Assembly (NCBI RefSeq): GCF_009866525.1
Contig: NZ_CM020866.1
Span: forward strand, 1,366,832 to 1,430,831
Reading direction: 5' to 3'
DNA from: Spiroplasma poulsonii
GTDB lineage: Bacteria; Bacillota_I; Bacilli_A; Mycoplasmatales; Mycoplasmataceae
Length of the DNA: 64,000 nucleotides
Shown: in pieces, positions 1 to 8,313 of the stretch
How the letters are laid out: each line of letters opens with the position of its first letter
Numbering within the stretch: the stretch's first letter is position 1
Program-made: the position numbers and the translations under genes
Notes under the pieces: generated by a model
Seen by the model: only the letters and a program-made list of their open reading frames with translations
What the model was told of the DNA's origin: nothing
Databases searched by the model: none

Positions 1-342
1 ATTCAGGGCATATTTGTTGCTAGTAGTAAACCAAAAGTAGATATGAAAATTGATATACCAAGATTAAAAATATCTAAAATGGGATTAGTATTTACAATAT
101 TACCTTTAATTACTTTAATAATTTCTTTAATTATCATTTGAATTGATAAATCAAAATGAAAAAAAGACCATTTAAGACATTGTTTAGATTGTCGGATTAA
201 TCCGCGTGTTATTCAACCAAGATTAGCAAAACAATGAAATAATTTAGATGGCATAACAGAAGAAATATTTAAAAATATACAAAATGAAAATATTAAAAAA
301 CAAAAACAAGAAGAAAATAACAAAGAATTAAATTTAAAATAG
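1..342 (+). CDS. Membrane protein, C-terminal part (5' end outside window)
   Basis: The frame is open from base 1 to a TAG at 340 and encodes the last 113 residues of a protein that starts before the window. One hydrophobic segment (about residues 27-47) is followed by a basic cytoplasmic-type tail with two cysteines (C-x2-C at about residues 60-63) and a Lys/Glu/Asn-rich end. TGA is read as Trp at least three times. It lies 120 bases upstream of another small membrane protein and next to a phage-type operon on the opposite strand, so it is probably part of a phage or plasmid. I do not recognise the family. Confidence 0.55.
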
Positions 343-461
343 ACTATATATAGGGGCGGTTGATATTTTTGGGTGGTTATATAGTTTAATTTATAAATTA
401 TTTTGTTCTGAAAGGATAGATGGCCACTGTTTGAGTAAGAATAAGAAAGGAATTAAATAAA

Positions 462-749
462 ATGAATGAAACATTAATGATTGCTTTACTTGTGTTAGCG
501 GGTGCGGGTGGAATGGGTAGTCTTGGTATTCTAGGATTATCTGCTAAAAAAATTAAAAAATATAAAGCAGAAATCAGAGAATTAAGAACTGCTGTTATTG
601 CCCACGAAAAACATTTACGAGGACCTGATTATGCAACAGAATTAGCATTAAAAACAGGTCAAATTAAAAATGTTAAAAAACAAGTTAAAGTTAATGATAA
701 AAAACAAGCACAAAAAGATGCCATTAGACAATTAACAAATAATATTTAA
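462..749 (+). CDS. Small membrane protein of phage/plasmid type
   Basis: This encodes 95 residues: a short N-terminal hydrophobic helix rich in Gly/Ala/Leu (about residues 5-28), then a long basic, probably coiled-coil tail (Lys/Gln-rich, about 30-90). A Shine-Dalgarno-like 'aagaaaggaa' precedes the ATG by about 9 bases, and a hairpin terminator follows at once. The single helix with a charged tail would suit a small virion or secretion component, but no family is recognisable. It converges with the recT operon. Confidence 0.55.
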   Translation: MNETLMIALLVLAGAGGMGSLGILGLSAKKIKKYKAEIRELRTAVIAHEKHLRGPDYATELALKTGQIKNVKKQVKVNDKKQAQKDAIRQLTNNI

Positions 750-781
750 AAAAATAACCTTAATTGGTTATTTTTTATTTT
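750..781 (+). terminator. Rho-independent terminator after the 95-residue gene
   Basis: Stem AAATAACC / GGTTATTT is followed by a T-rich run. It lies just after the stop at 749. The flanking A and T runs make it potentially bidirectional, so it may also serve the opposing recT operon that ends at 955. Confidence 0.7.
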
Positions 782-954
782 TCTTTATTGTGTGTTATAT
801 AAAAGTTTATAAGATATTCAATTCGTTGCGAATAAGTATTAAAATTTAATTCATTTCAAACTTGTTCTTCATTTTCATTTAAGTAAACATTTATATTCCG
901 AATTTTACAAGAATAATATTTTCCTGTTTTTTGATTATATGAATGTTTCATAAA

Positions 955-1455
955 TTAACTTTCATAATTAGCAATAATAATTGCATCTCGTAAATGATTA
1001 CTTATTTTTTCATTATTATATTTTCAACTTTTACCATATTGATAAGTTAAATTAACATCTTTTTCATATTTTCATATATAACCATCATTATATTTACTTA
1101 AATTTTCCATATTTTTAACAACTGATTTTGTATGTTTTGGTGAAATAGTAGCAATATATCCTTGCGTTTCTAATGAACCTAATAATTTCAATAAATCATC
1201 TCTATCTTTTGAGCCATTGGCATTTGTATATAAACAATTTTCTATAAAAATTAAATATTCTAGTTTATGATTATTTGATAATATTTTCCCAAATAGTTTT
1301 TCATTTTTCAAATAATTTATAATAAATTCATAATGTTCTTTTCAGCCTTTATTTGTAAATTCTTGTTTATCTATTAATTTATTATTTTTATAAACAACAA
1401 TAGCCGTAGTACCAGTTCCTGATGGGTCAATACCTATTTTTATCAATTGGCTCAT
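955..1455 (-). CDS. RuvC-like (RNase H fold) phage Holliday-junction resolvase candidate
   Basis: This encodes 166 residues. The N-terminus reads 'KIGIDPSGTGTTAIVVY', the first beta-hairpin plus catalytic Asp typical of RuvC/RNase H-fold nucleases. Further acidic residues follow in 'LIFIENCLY' (a beta-strand plus Glu, as in the second catalytic position), and 'HLRDAIIIANYE' near the C-terminus fits the final Asp-containing helix. The length fits phage RuvC-like resolvases. It is the last gene of a co-directional operon, and its ATG lies inside the 3' end of recT (16-base overlap). Pairing with RecT suggests recombination-dependent phage or plasmid replication. The fold is assigned from motifs; the exact family is uncertain. 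Confidence 0.7.
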
Positions 1456-2369
1456 TCTTCATCATTGTTATTATTAACTACTGGTACTACATTTGATATA
1501 TCTTCTTCTTTAACTACATTATCGTTTATGTCCACTATTTCACCATTAGGTGGGGTATTATAATTTAAATTTATATTATTTGATAAAGTTTCATCGTTAA
1601 TATGCCCATTATTTTGGATGAAAGTAGCATCATTATCAATATAAATCTTTTCATCATTAGTTGTAATAACTGCTTGATCTGATTTATATGCTTGTTGTAA
1701 TTCAACTGACATAATACCTCATTTTCTTAATAATGATGTTAATACTGTTTTAAGGGCCATTTCATCAAAACTAGCAATATAAAATGATTTATTTTTAGCA
1801 TAAGTTTTAGAATATTTCATAAAATGATTTTCCATTTGCTCTTTTGTCATATATAAAGTTTTTTCAAAACCATTAACCATTTTAAAATATGCTACATAAC
1901 CTATAATTGATAATTTTTCTCGTTCATCTTCATTTTGATTTCAATTAAAAGCAGTACCTTTTAAACGATCATAATTTATTAATTCATTTGCTCTAACATC
2001 TGATACTGACATATCTAAATATTGGCCACTTCTTTGGGCTAATTGAATATAACCTTTATAACCCATTTGAAATTGGGCTTGATTAATTCATTCTTGGATT
2101 TCACGACCATTAATAATTCTTGTTATTTTTGTATTATATGGTACTACATAAGCATAACCGAATTGTTTTTCCATTGGTAAATTTAATAAAACACCTTGAT
2201 AACAAGCAGTCATAATTGTTTTTGGATCTGCTTTTTGTAATAATTCATTACTATTTGATATTGCAATTATATTACTTTTAAATCTTGCAATTTCATTTTC
2301 ATTAGAAAATTTACTTTTTATTCAATCAGTTACCTTATCTGTTCTTAAAAATTCTACAATATTTGTCAT
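1440..2369 (-). CDS. recT: RecT-family single-strand annealing protein
   Basis: This encodes 309 residues with TGA as Trp. The core matches RecT/Redbeta-type annealing proteins: 'ACYQGVLLNLPMEKQFGYAY' (about residues 56-75), the 'VVPYN' strand, 'QMGYKGYIQLAQRSG' and a late 'ASFDEMALKTVL' helix. The final 80 residues are acidic and low-complexity. RecT anneals complementary ssDNA for recombination. It has a good ribosome binding site (aaaggag, 8 bases upstream), and the upstream gene stops within this leader, so the two are translationally close. The true stop is TAA at 1440-1442: a reader using the standard code would stop early at TGA. Confidence 0.9.
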
Positions 2370-2370
2370 G

Positions 2371-3072
2371 TTATTTTTCTCCTTTATTTATTTTAAAATT
2401 AATACCTTTAACCCCAATTAAATTAATATCTTTATTACTATCTAATTGATCTTTAATTTCATTTTTAACAATTTGTTCATCAACAGTTAAATAATTTTTA
2501 ATAAGATTAATAAGTTCTAATTTATCAGCATTTTGTAAAAAATCATCATTAATACCAATAACCTCAATATCTTTAATTAATAATTTTTCTTTCCGAAAAT
2601 TACTAGTAATAATTTTTAATTCTTGTTCTTGTTTTGCTATACTTTTAATTTCTAAAAATTGCTCTTTTTTATGAGTTTCAATAATTTTATTTTGTTTTTG
2701 AAATTGAATATTAATGACACTATTTTTTAAAGAATCATGATTATTCTTAATATTATTTTCTAAATTTAAAATATCTTTTCTAATAAAATTTAATTCATCT
2801 TTAAAAGATTTTATTATTTCTAATGGTTCTCTAAAAATATAATCAATTTTTGAAACTACTAATTTTAAATCTTTTAGTGATTGTGATTTATATTCTCCAT
2901 TTATTAATCAAGCTTGTTGTCGATATATAAATTCTGCTAATTCTTGTCCATTTTCATCAATTCACTTTTTAATTGTTAATGCTTTTAAGCTTAATTCTTT
3001 AAAATTATTTCCTTTTAAATAAAACGGATAAGTAATATTTTTAACTTCATTATTTAATTTTAAATCTTCCAT
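2371..3072 (-). CDS. Coiled-coil phage protein upstream of recT (DUF1351-like)
   Basis: This encodes 233 residues, highly charged, with long predicted helices and a central coiled coil (about residues 70-150). It ends in a small globular segment with the motif 'EVIGIND'. It is placed directly before recT, and its stop overlaps recT's ribosome binding site. In many Firmicute phages a DUF1351 protein of similar architecture sits just before recT, so that label is proposed from position and composition only. It may assist annealing or replication. Confidence 0.5.
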
Positions 3073-3074
3073 AA

Positions 3075-3212
3075 TTAAATTTCCTCTAATTCCATTTCAT
3101 TAATTAAATTATCAATATATTCATAAGCACTTTCTTCTGAATAACATTCATCTAATGCTAAATTAAATAAATCTTCTTCTGTATAAACATAACCATTTTC
3201 ATCTTTTCACAT
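3075..3212 (-). CDS. Small acidic protein in recT operon
   Basis: This encodes 45 residues, strongly acidic (many Glu and Asp). It begins 'MWKDENGYVYTEEDL' with TGG as the Trp codon. A ribosome binding site 'aaggagat' lies 7 bases upstream, inside the end of the preceding gene. No family is recognised; size and charge resemble the small accessory proteins common in phage early operons. Confidence 0.6.
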
Positions 3213-3214
3213 AA

Positions 3215-3403
3215 TTATTTATCTCCTTGTCATTTAATATTGCTATCTTCTAAATCAATAATAGTTGTTAATCAATGATTTTCATTTTCAACATTAGCAG
3301 TAATCCTCGCTTCTTCTAATGTATAAAAAAAATCTGTTTTAAAAATAGTTGTTTTATCAAACAAATTATTATATTTCATTATTAATACGTATCTTTTATT
3401 CAT
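3215..3403 (-). CDS. Small protein in recT operon
   Basis: This encodes 62 residues beginning 'MNKRYVLIMKYNNLFDKT', with mixed beta-strand-like character and two in-frame TGA (Trp) codons near the end. It has a strong Shine-Dalgarno sequence 'taggaggaatt'. Its stop overlaps the ribosome binding site of the next gene. It has no recognisable domain and is part of the tightly packed phage-type operon. Confidence 0.6.
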
Positions 3404-3458
3404 AATTTAATTCCTCCTAATTTTGTTTCCCTAATGCTCAATGTTCATCAGTCATATC

Positions 3459-3575
3459 TTAAAATGATACTGAATAACTTTTAAACATTAATTCTTGTAA
3501 TTTGTTTTCTTGATTGCATTTTGAGCAATATCCTCAATATTTTTGTTTAAGACAAATTTTATTTAACTTTTTCAT
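3459..3575 (-). CDS. 38-residue protein with a CxxC knuckle, first gene of recT operon
   Basis: This encodes 38 residues with a 'YCSKCNQE' C-x2-C pair and one further upstream Cys, suggesting a small metal-binding knuckle. The ribosome binding site 'aggaggtaa' lies just upstream of the ATG at 3575. It is the promoter-proximal member of the leftward operon ending with the resolvase. It is very short, so coding is inferred from the ribosome binding site, the Trp-TGA usage and the spacing to the next gene. Confidence 0.5.
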
Positions 3576-3609
3576 ATTTACCTCCTAAATTATTTTTCCT
3601 ATTTTTTAA

Positions 3610-3649
3610 CTCGCTGGCACTCACTACCAAGTGAAAGTGCCAAAGCGAG
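3610..3649. repeat. Long imperfect hairpin in GC-richer viral-type intergenic DNA
   Basis: CTCGCT pairs with AGCGAG, and inside it GGCACT pairs with AGTGCC and CACT with AGTG, leaving a small loop. The surrounding 3600-3830 segment has no clear gene. It contains further short inverted repeats (for example 'cagagag...ctctctc') and is clearly richer in G+C than the flanks. It resembles the structured intergenic region of filamentous viruses and could hold an origin or packaging signal. Confidence 0.5.
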
Positions 3650-3840
3650 AATTAGTTATATAAGTATTGTATTTATCTATTTTATTTACTACGCCATCCG
3701 CTTCGCTGTGGGTGAGAGGTGGCGGTATGTTGTTAGTTAAATAATCGACAGTTGTTTTTTGTTTTTGTAGCCAGAGAGTTTTCTCTCTCTTCACCCGCAC
3801 CATTTCAGGTCAAAGCGTTCAGTTTTTAAAATAAATCTAC

Positions 3841-4065
3841 TTGCACCTTGAAGAGCCTAATGCTGACTTTGTGGTTTTTAAACCGCTGTCACTTCTAAGA
3901 AGTAATATCTATCGCAAATTTATTTATAAAGTGACCATCTCTTTTGTTTATTGTGGTTCGATGTTGACCGCGCACTTATCACCACTATCGCTTGTTAAAG
4001 CGTCTATTATTTCCGGACTGATTACCGCTGTGCTAGACCGCCTCCTGTGGAATAAAAACACTTAG
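3841..4065 (+). CDS. Hypothetical short protein, GC-richer codon use
   Basis: A 74-residue frame opens with TTG straight after an in-frame stop; an internal ATG at 3961 is an alternative start. It has two hydrophobic stretches ('ISFVYCGSML' and 'SLVKASIISGLITAVL') and ends 'LDRLLWNKNT'. It uses CTG, ACC and TGG codons rare elsewhere in the window and no TGA, so it is of different origin from its neighbours. No good ribosome binding site precedes the TTG. It may be a fragment of a plectrovirus membrane protein; coding status is uncertain. Confidence 0.35.
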   Translation: MHLEEPNADFVVFKPLSLLRSNIYRKFIYKVTISFVYCGSMLTAHLSPLSLVKASIISGLITAVLDRLLWNKNT

Positions 4066-4093
4066 TTATTTAAAATAACCGTTCCACTCTGCA

Positions 4094-4333
4094 TTAAGTT
4101 GTTTTATAAAATCAAAGTTTTAAAAAACCAGTTTTATAATCAAAGATAATTTTTGAATTTTCTAAACGTTTATAAAACCACTCTTGGTTTTTATCTTTTG
4201 TATGATTTAATAAATTTTTATGTTTTTCACAAGTTCATAAAACTTTATTTGATAAAAATTCTTTGGTAATGAATGATATTGATTTATAGCAATCAATAAC
4301 ATCACATATTTTTTGTTGTTTATTAATTTCCAT
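4094..4333 (-). CDS. Small hypothetical protein, phage/plasmid type
   Basis: This encodes 79 residues, basic and aromatic-rich, beginning 'MEINKQQKICDVIDCYKS'. It needs TGA as Trp twice. A 'gaaggagtaag' ribosome binding site sits just upstream of the ATG at 4333. There is no recognisable domain. The following 4334-4574 stretch holds no supported gene. Confidence 0.5.
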
Positions 4334-4574
4334 TACTTACTCCTTCTTTTATTAAGTTTTTTTATTTATTAACAAACTAATTAACTGAAACAAAGAAAAG
4401 ACAACACCTTAAATTAGGAGAAAAAACAGGTACACTTTGTAAAAATTTCTAAGATATTTATAAATGTGTAAACAACTTAAAGAGGGTATCAGAAAGTTGT
4501 GTAAAAAGTTTCTATTTTAAGAATTTAAGATGCTGTCCTTTCTCTGAATCAATTAATAATTTTGGTTTTACAAA

Positions 4575-4606
4575 TAAAAAAACCATTTTAGTAAATGGTT
4601 TAATTT
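4575..4606 (-). terminator. Hairpin with A/T-flanked stem
   Basis: AAACCATTT pairs with AAATGGTTT across a 4-base loop. On the minus strand it lies between the 36-residue gene (4679-4789) and the next leftward gene, so it can end the former. Confidence 0.6.
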
Positions 4607-4678
4607 ATTATTCTTATTCAATTTCCGAGTTTTTTTCCAAAACCCCAATATTTTTTATACGACCAATAATTTATTCTT

Positions 4679-4789
4679 TTACTTTTTAATTTCAATATCT
4701 TTTGCAATCTTATTGACAGTATTAATAACATTATCTTTACCGTACTTTTTCACTAACGACCGCAAAATCAAATATTGCTTTGTTTGCAT
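4679..4789 (-). CDS. 36-residue basic protein, plectrovirus-type
   Basis: This is short, basic and helical, starting 'MQTKQYLILRSLVKKYGKD', with ribosome binding site 'aaggagttg' before the ATG at 4789. A hairpin terminator lies downstream. Such tiny basic ORFs are common in Spiroplasma plectroviruses; the assignment to virus rests on context only. Confidence 0.45.
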   Translation of the reverse strand: MQTKQYLILRSLVKKYGKDNVINTVNKIAKDIEIKK

Positions 4790-4815
4790 AATTTCAACTC
4801 CTTAAAACTAACTTA

Positions 4816-4847
4816 AAAAAGTTAACTAAATTGATAGTTAACTTTTT
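4816..4847. terminator. Perfect 12-bp hairpin with A and T flanks
   Basis: AAAAAGTTAACT pairs with AGTTAACTTTTT across an 8-base loop, so it would work as a terminator on either strand. Its right arm runs into the 36-bp direct repeat at 4838-4873. Confidence 0.6.
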
Positions 4848-4873
4848 ATGGTTTGGCATTTACAATTTACAAT
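4838..4873 (+). repeat. 36-bp direct repeat, copy A
   Basis: This is identical over 36 bases to 6953-6988 in the same orientation. The core 'GCATTTACAATTTACAA' also occurs at about 40254 beside the Pr6Pr gene. The two copies bracket 2.1 kb of IS and viral DNA, so they may mark an integration or recombination event. Confidence 0.7.
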
Positions 4874-5031
4874 TAAAAATTATTTTAACTACTTTGAAAG
4901 ATGATTTTTATTTAACTTGATGAAATCAAAGTCAAAATGGTAATAATCCTAACCCATATAATCAATTTTATTGAAAACCGGATAAGGGTAGTAGTGTTAG
5001 TGAAGCAATAGGCTTTAAAATTTTATTTAAT
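4846..5031 (+). pseudogene. Plectrovirus protein fragment cut by IS
   Basis: An open frame without its own start runs into the IS at 5032. It includes 'DDFYLTWWNQSQNGNNPNPY' and then an Asp/Lys/Ser-rich piece. The Asn/Pro/Trp-rich extracellular style resembles the large SpV1 virion protein, whose other end may be represented at 57346. The frame does not continue on the far side of the IS (6098 onward), so the junction is rearranged and not a simple insertion. Confidence 0.5.
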
Positions 5032-6097
5032 AGACTTCTTGCGATACCCCTTTTTATTAAAATATTATTATAAAATATAATTTATGAGGACATAAAAATA
5101 TGAAAAATAATAAATTTAATACTCTTAATGATAGAGAATGGTTAAGATTAACAGAAATAAAAAAATCCACTTTTAATAAAATGTTAGATATTTTAAAAGT
5201 TGCTGAAATAGAAAAACTTAAAAAAGGTGGTAAAACTAATAAATTATCATTAGAAAATAGATTATTGATGACTTTATTATATTGACGAGAATATCAGACT
5301 TATTTTCATCTTGGTAAAAGTTTTGATATTAGTGAGGCTAATTGTTATCGTAATATTAAGTGAATTGAAGATATTTTAATTAAAAACTCTGATTTTCAAC
5401 AACTTGCTGGTAAAAAAGCACTAATAAATGATTATTTTAATGATAAAACTATTATTATTGATGCTACCGAAACTCCAATCCAACGCCCAAAAAAAGACAA
5501 AAACAATCTTATTCTGGTAAAAAGAAAAAACACACGATCAAAACACAAGTAATTATCGAACAAGAAACCAAAAAAATTATTGCAACAAGTTTTTCGCTCG
5601 GAAAAAAACATGATTATGCTTTATTTAAAGAATCAAAAATCCCAATTTTAAAAATACCAAATTAATAGTTGATAGTGGTTATCAAGGAATACAAAAAAAT
5701 CACAATAATGTTCTAATATCTACAAAGAAAACAAAGAAAAACCCTTTAAACAAAGAACAAAAGCAATATAATAGACTAGTTTCAAAAATGAGAATTATTA
5801 TTGAAAATATTTTTGCTATTCTTAAAAAATTTAAAATTATTACAGAAAAATATCGTAATCGAAGAAAAAGATTTGGTTTAAGATTTAATTTAATTGCCTC
5901 AATTTATAATTTACAATTATTATATTTAACATAAAATATTTATTTAAAATTAAATAATTTAAATAATAAATTAATTTTTCGTTGTGGAAAAATATTAAAT
6001 TTTTAAATAAAAAACATAATTAATTAAAATTATATTTTTCTATTAGTATCTTTTTTACAAATATTTGCAATTTTTTAACAAGTAATGCAAGAAATCT
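5032..6097 (+). mobile_element. IS5-family element, copy 1 (decayed)
   Basis: It runs from AGACTTCTTGCGATACCCC to a right end with one mismatch (AGATTTCTTGC on the complement). It is flanked by AAT on both sides (5029-5031 and 6098-6100). It is 1,066 bp against 1,067 for most copies: one A is missing in the run near 5651, which puts the second half of the transposase out of frame. Several substitutions make it the most diverged copy. Confidence 0.9.
5100..5934 (+). pseudogene. IS5-family transposase, inactivated copy
   Basis: It has the same two-part reading frame as the intact copies, described at 33068. Here an extra frame error comes from the lost A near 5651, in addition to the programmed shift site, and there are replacements such as Asn to Lys at residue 2 and Gly to Glu in the 'LTGIKK' helix. 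It is unlikely to yield active transposase. Confidence 0.85.
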
Positions 6098-6135
6098 AAT
6101 ATAATAATTTTGGTCGTTCTCCACAAAATATTATT

Positions 6136-6807
6136 ATGTCTTATGAATTACAATATAATGTAAAATTTGGTGTGTGTTTTAAAACAATGTATAAATATAT
6201 TAGATTAGGTTATTTTAATTTATCAAAAGATAATTTGTATTTTAAAAATAAAAAACGAAAAACAAAAAATGGTGAAAAAAATGATAATCGTGGTGTATTG
6301 CTTAATATTAGAGATTATAAGCAATTTTTAAATGATTATGGTGATGATTTTAGTTTTAGTGGAATTTGAGAAATGGATACTCTTGATTGTGGTAATTTTC
6401 ATTTATTAGTTTTAGTAAATAGGAAATCTAAAATAGTTTTTTATGATATTTTATTTACTAAAAAAGCAAGTATTGTGTTAATGGTTTTAATGAAAATGAT
6501 TAAACAAATTGGTATTAGTAAATTTAGTTGTATTTTAACAGATAGAGGAAAAGAATTTTATAAATGAAAAACAATAGAAAAACATTTTAAAATAAGAGTT
6601 TATTTTTGTGACCCTGGTAAACCAAAACAAAAAGCATTAGTTGAACGGATAAATAGGGATTTAAGGCGTTGATTTGACCAAAATGAACCGTTAATTAATA
6701 TTCGTAGTAAATTAAAATCTGTTTTAGATATATTAAATACTACAATTAGACCGTGTTTGGGATATTTTACATCAAAGCAATATTTTAAAAAAGTTTTTGT
6801 AAATTAA
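6136..6807 (+). CDS. IS30-type DDE transposase (SpV1 ORF3-like), N-terminus lost
   Basis: From an ATG at 6136 there are 223 residues with TGA as Trp. The catalytic triad is visible: Asp in 'WEMDTLDCG', Asp in 'CILTDRGKEFYK', and Glu in 'KALVERINRDLRRWF'. The pattern fits the IS30 family. The frame continues upstream a few codons as 'NFGRSPQNIIMSYELQY', typical of the preceding HTH region, but meets a stop at 6097-6099, so the first domain was lost at the IS junction. SpV1 plectroviruses are known to encode an IS30-like transposase, so this is taken as viral. Confidence 0.75.
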
Positions 6808-6952
6808 ACTAATATTTTAATGTATAAGATTAATAAAGTTTATTTTTTGTTGTGCTTATTTTTATAATTTTGAAAATAAATATTAAAAATAATATTTTGT
6901 TTTAATATTTTTTGTAATTATTGATTTTTATTTTTAATTTGTTATAATTTTA
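6808..6952. other. AT-rich spacer, no gene seen
   Basis: About 145 bases of almost pure A/T lie between the IS30-type gene and the second 36-bp repeat. No hairpin terminator or open frame of note is seen. A TATAAT-like string (6942) precedes the repeat. Confidence 0.4.
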
Positions 6953-6988
6953 TTAACTTTTTATGGTTTGGCATTTACAATTTACAAT
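6953..6988 (+). repeat. 36-bp direct repeat, copy B
   Basis: This is identical to 4838-4873. It provides the first codons (TTG GCA TTT ACA...) of the downstream transposase-like frame, so that frame's N-terminus is probably a fusion made at this repeat. Confidence 0.7.
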
Positions 6989-7978
6989 AAAAAAAGATAT
7001 AAAGATATTTTAGATACTATGGAACATGTAAAAATTAGTTTAATGACAATATCTAATATTATGAAAAATGCAAAAACTGATGAAGAATATTACATTAATA
7101 AAACTAATAAAAAAATAGATATTCCCCACACTTTATATATTCAAATGGATGGTACTTATTTGAAAATGTTAGATGCAACAAAACAAGGACGAAAAAAGAT
7201 AAAAAAACACACAATAGTTTCTACTGTACATACTGGTTTTGATGAAGAAAAATATACTGTAAAAAGACCTGTAATTGCAAATAAATTAGGTGTTTTTGAA
7301 ATGGATAATATTCCAGATTATCTTAAAAAAGAAGCAAATTTAAAACCAGTTCTTTTAAAATTATTTACTTTAATTGAAACTCATTACAACATGACACCCA
7401 ATATTGAAATTATGATTTTAGGTGATGGTGCACCTTGAATTAAAAATACTAAAAATTTTATGCATCAATATTTTCCTAAAAATAAAATTAACTATACAAT
7501 AGATAAATTTCATCTTACAAGTAGATTTAAAAAACTATATCCGTTTCAAAGTAAAAACAAAGAAAATAGAGAAACATATCATAAAGCCGTTGATTATTTT
7601 TTTAATGCTAAATATGAAGAATTATTACAGTGTTTAGAAGATAGTAAATCGTTTATAAGTGATACTAAATTAGATTTTTTAAATAAAACTATTACATTAA
7701 TTAAAAATAATAAAGAAGGTATTGAAAATCAAACACTATGAAATAATATTGGTTGTCATATTGAGGGTGATATATCACATTATTGAAAAGATGCTATGGT
7801 TAAAAAAGCAATTTATAGCGAAAAGACTATTAGAAATAAATTAAATTCTAGTATGAGGGAGTTTAAAAATAAAATTAATTTATTTAATACTAATGAAGCA
7901 TTAGAAGAAAATAGAATTAATTATTCAGTTAATAATTTTGTAAATAATAATTTACAAAGAAATTTATATTTTTATTAA
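6968..7978 (+). pseudogene. ICE transposase-like protein (Mbov_0401/ISLre2-type), N-terminally truncated
   Basis: The frame has 336 residues with TGA as Trp. It contains 'TLYIQMDGTYLKM' (first Asp), 'IMILGDGAPWIKN' (second Asp plus the conserved GDGA-W-I), 'YTIDKFHLTSRFKK' and a C-terminal helical region, which match the UPF0236/ISLre2-like transposases found in mycoplasma ICEs. Family members are usually above 400 residues, so roughly the first 80-100 are missing. The present start (TTG at 6968) lies in the 36-bp repeat and has no good ribosome binding site. Confidence 0.7.
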
Positions 7979-8055
7979 TTTTATCTAATAAATTAAATAA
8001 CTTTAATAAACATGTATTTTTAGTCTGAAAAAATTTAAAAAAATAGAAAAAAGTG

Positions 8056-8083
8056 TTGACAATAAAATTAAAAGTAATAAAAT
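8056..8083 (+). promoter_or_regulatory. Orphan promoter-like sequence
   Basis: TTGACA (8056-8061) and TAAAAT (8078-8083) are spaced by 16 bases. They read rightward into an IS remnant and the terminator of nrdJ, so any gene once driven from here has been lost. Confidence 0.35.
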
Positions 8084-8158
8084 CTAAATAAGTAAGTGGT
8101 ATATTATTCCACAATTTCTAAGATATTAATTTAAGACCCTTAAATAATTTATACGACC

Positions 8159-8268
8159 AAAAATATTAAATTTTTAAATAAAAAACATAATTAATTAAAA
8201 TTATATTTTTCTATTAGTATCTTTTTTACAAATATTTGCAATTTTTTAACAAGTAATGCAAGAAGTCT
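8159..8268 (+). mobile_element. 3' remnant of the IS5-family element
   Basis: These 110 bases match the right end of the intact copies exactly through GCAAGAAGTCT. The transposase gene is absent. It marks the boundary between the viral/plasmid block and the chromosome. Confidence 0.85.
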
Positions 8269-8271
8269 AAT

Positions 8272-8298
8272 AAAAAAAGCAATGATCATTGCTTTTTT
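8272..8298. terminator. Perfect palindromic terminator of nrdJ
   Basis: AAAAAAGCAATGA / TCATTGCTTTTTT is a perfect inverted repeat flanked by A and T runs, 16 bases after the nrdJ stop. Confidence 0.85.
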
Positions 8299-8313
8299 AA
8301 ATCTTATTAATTA

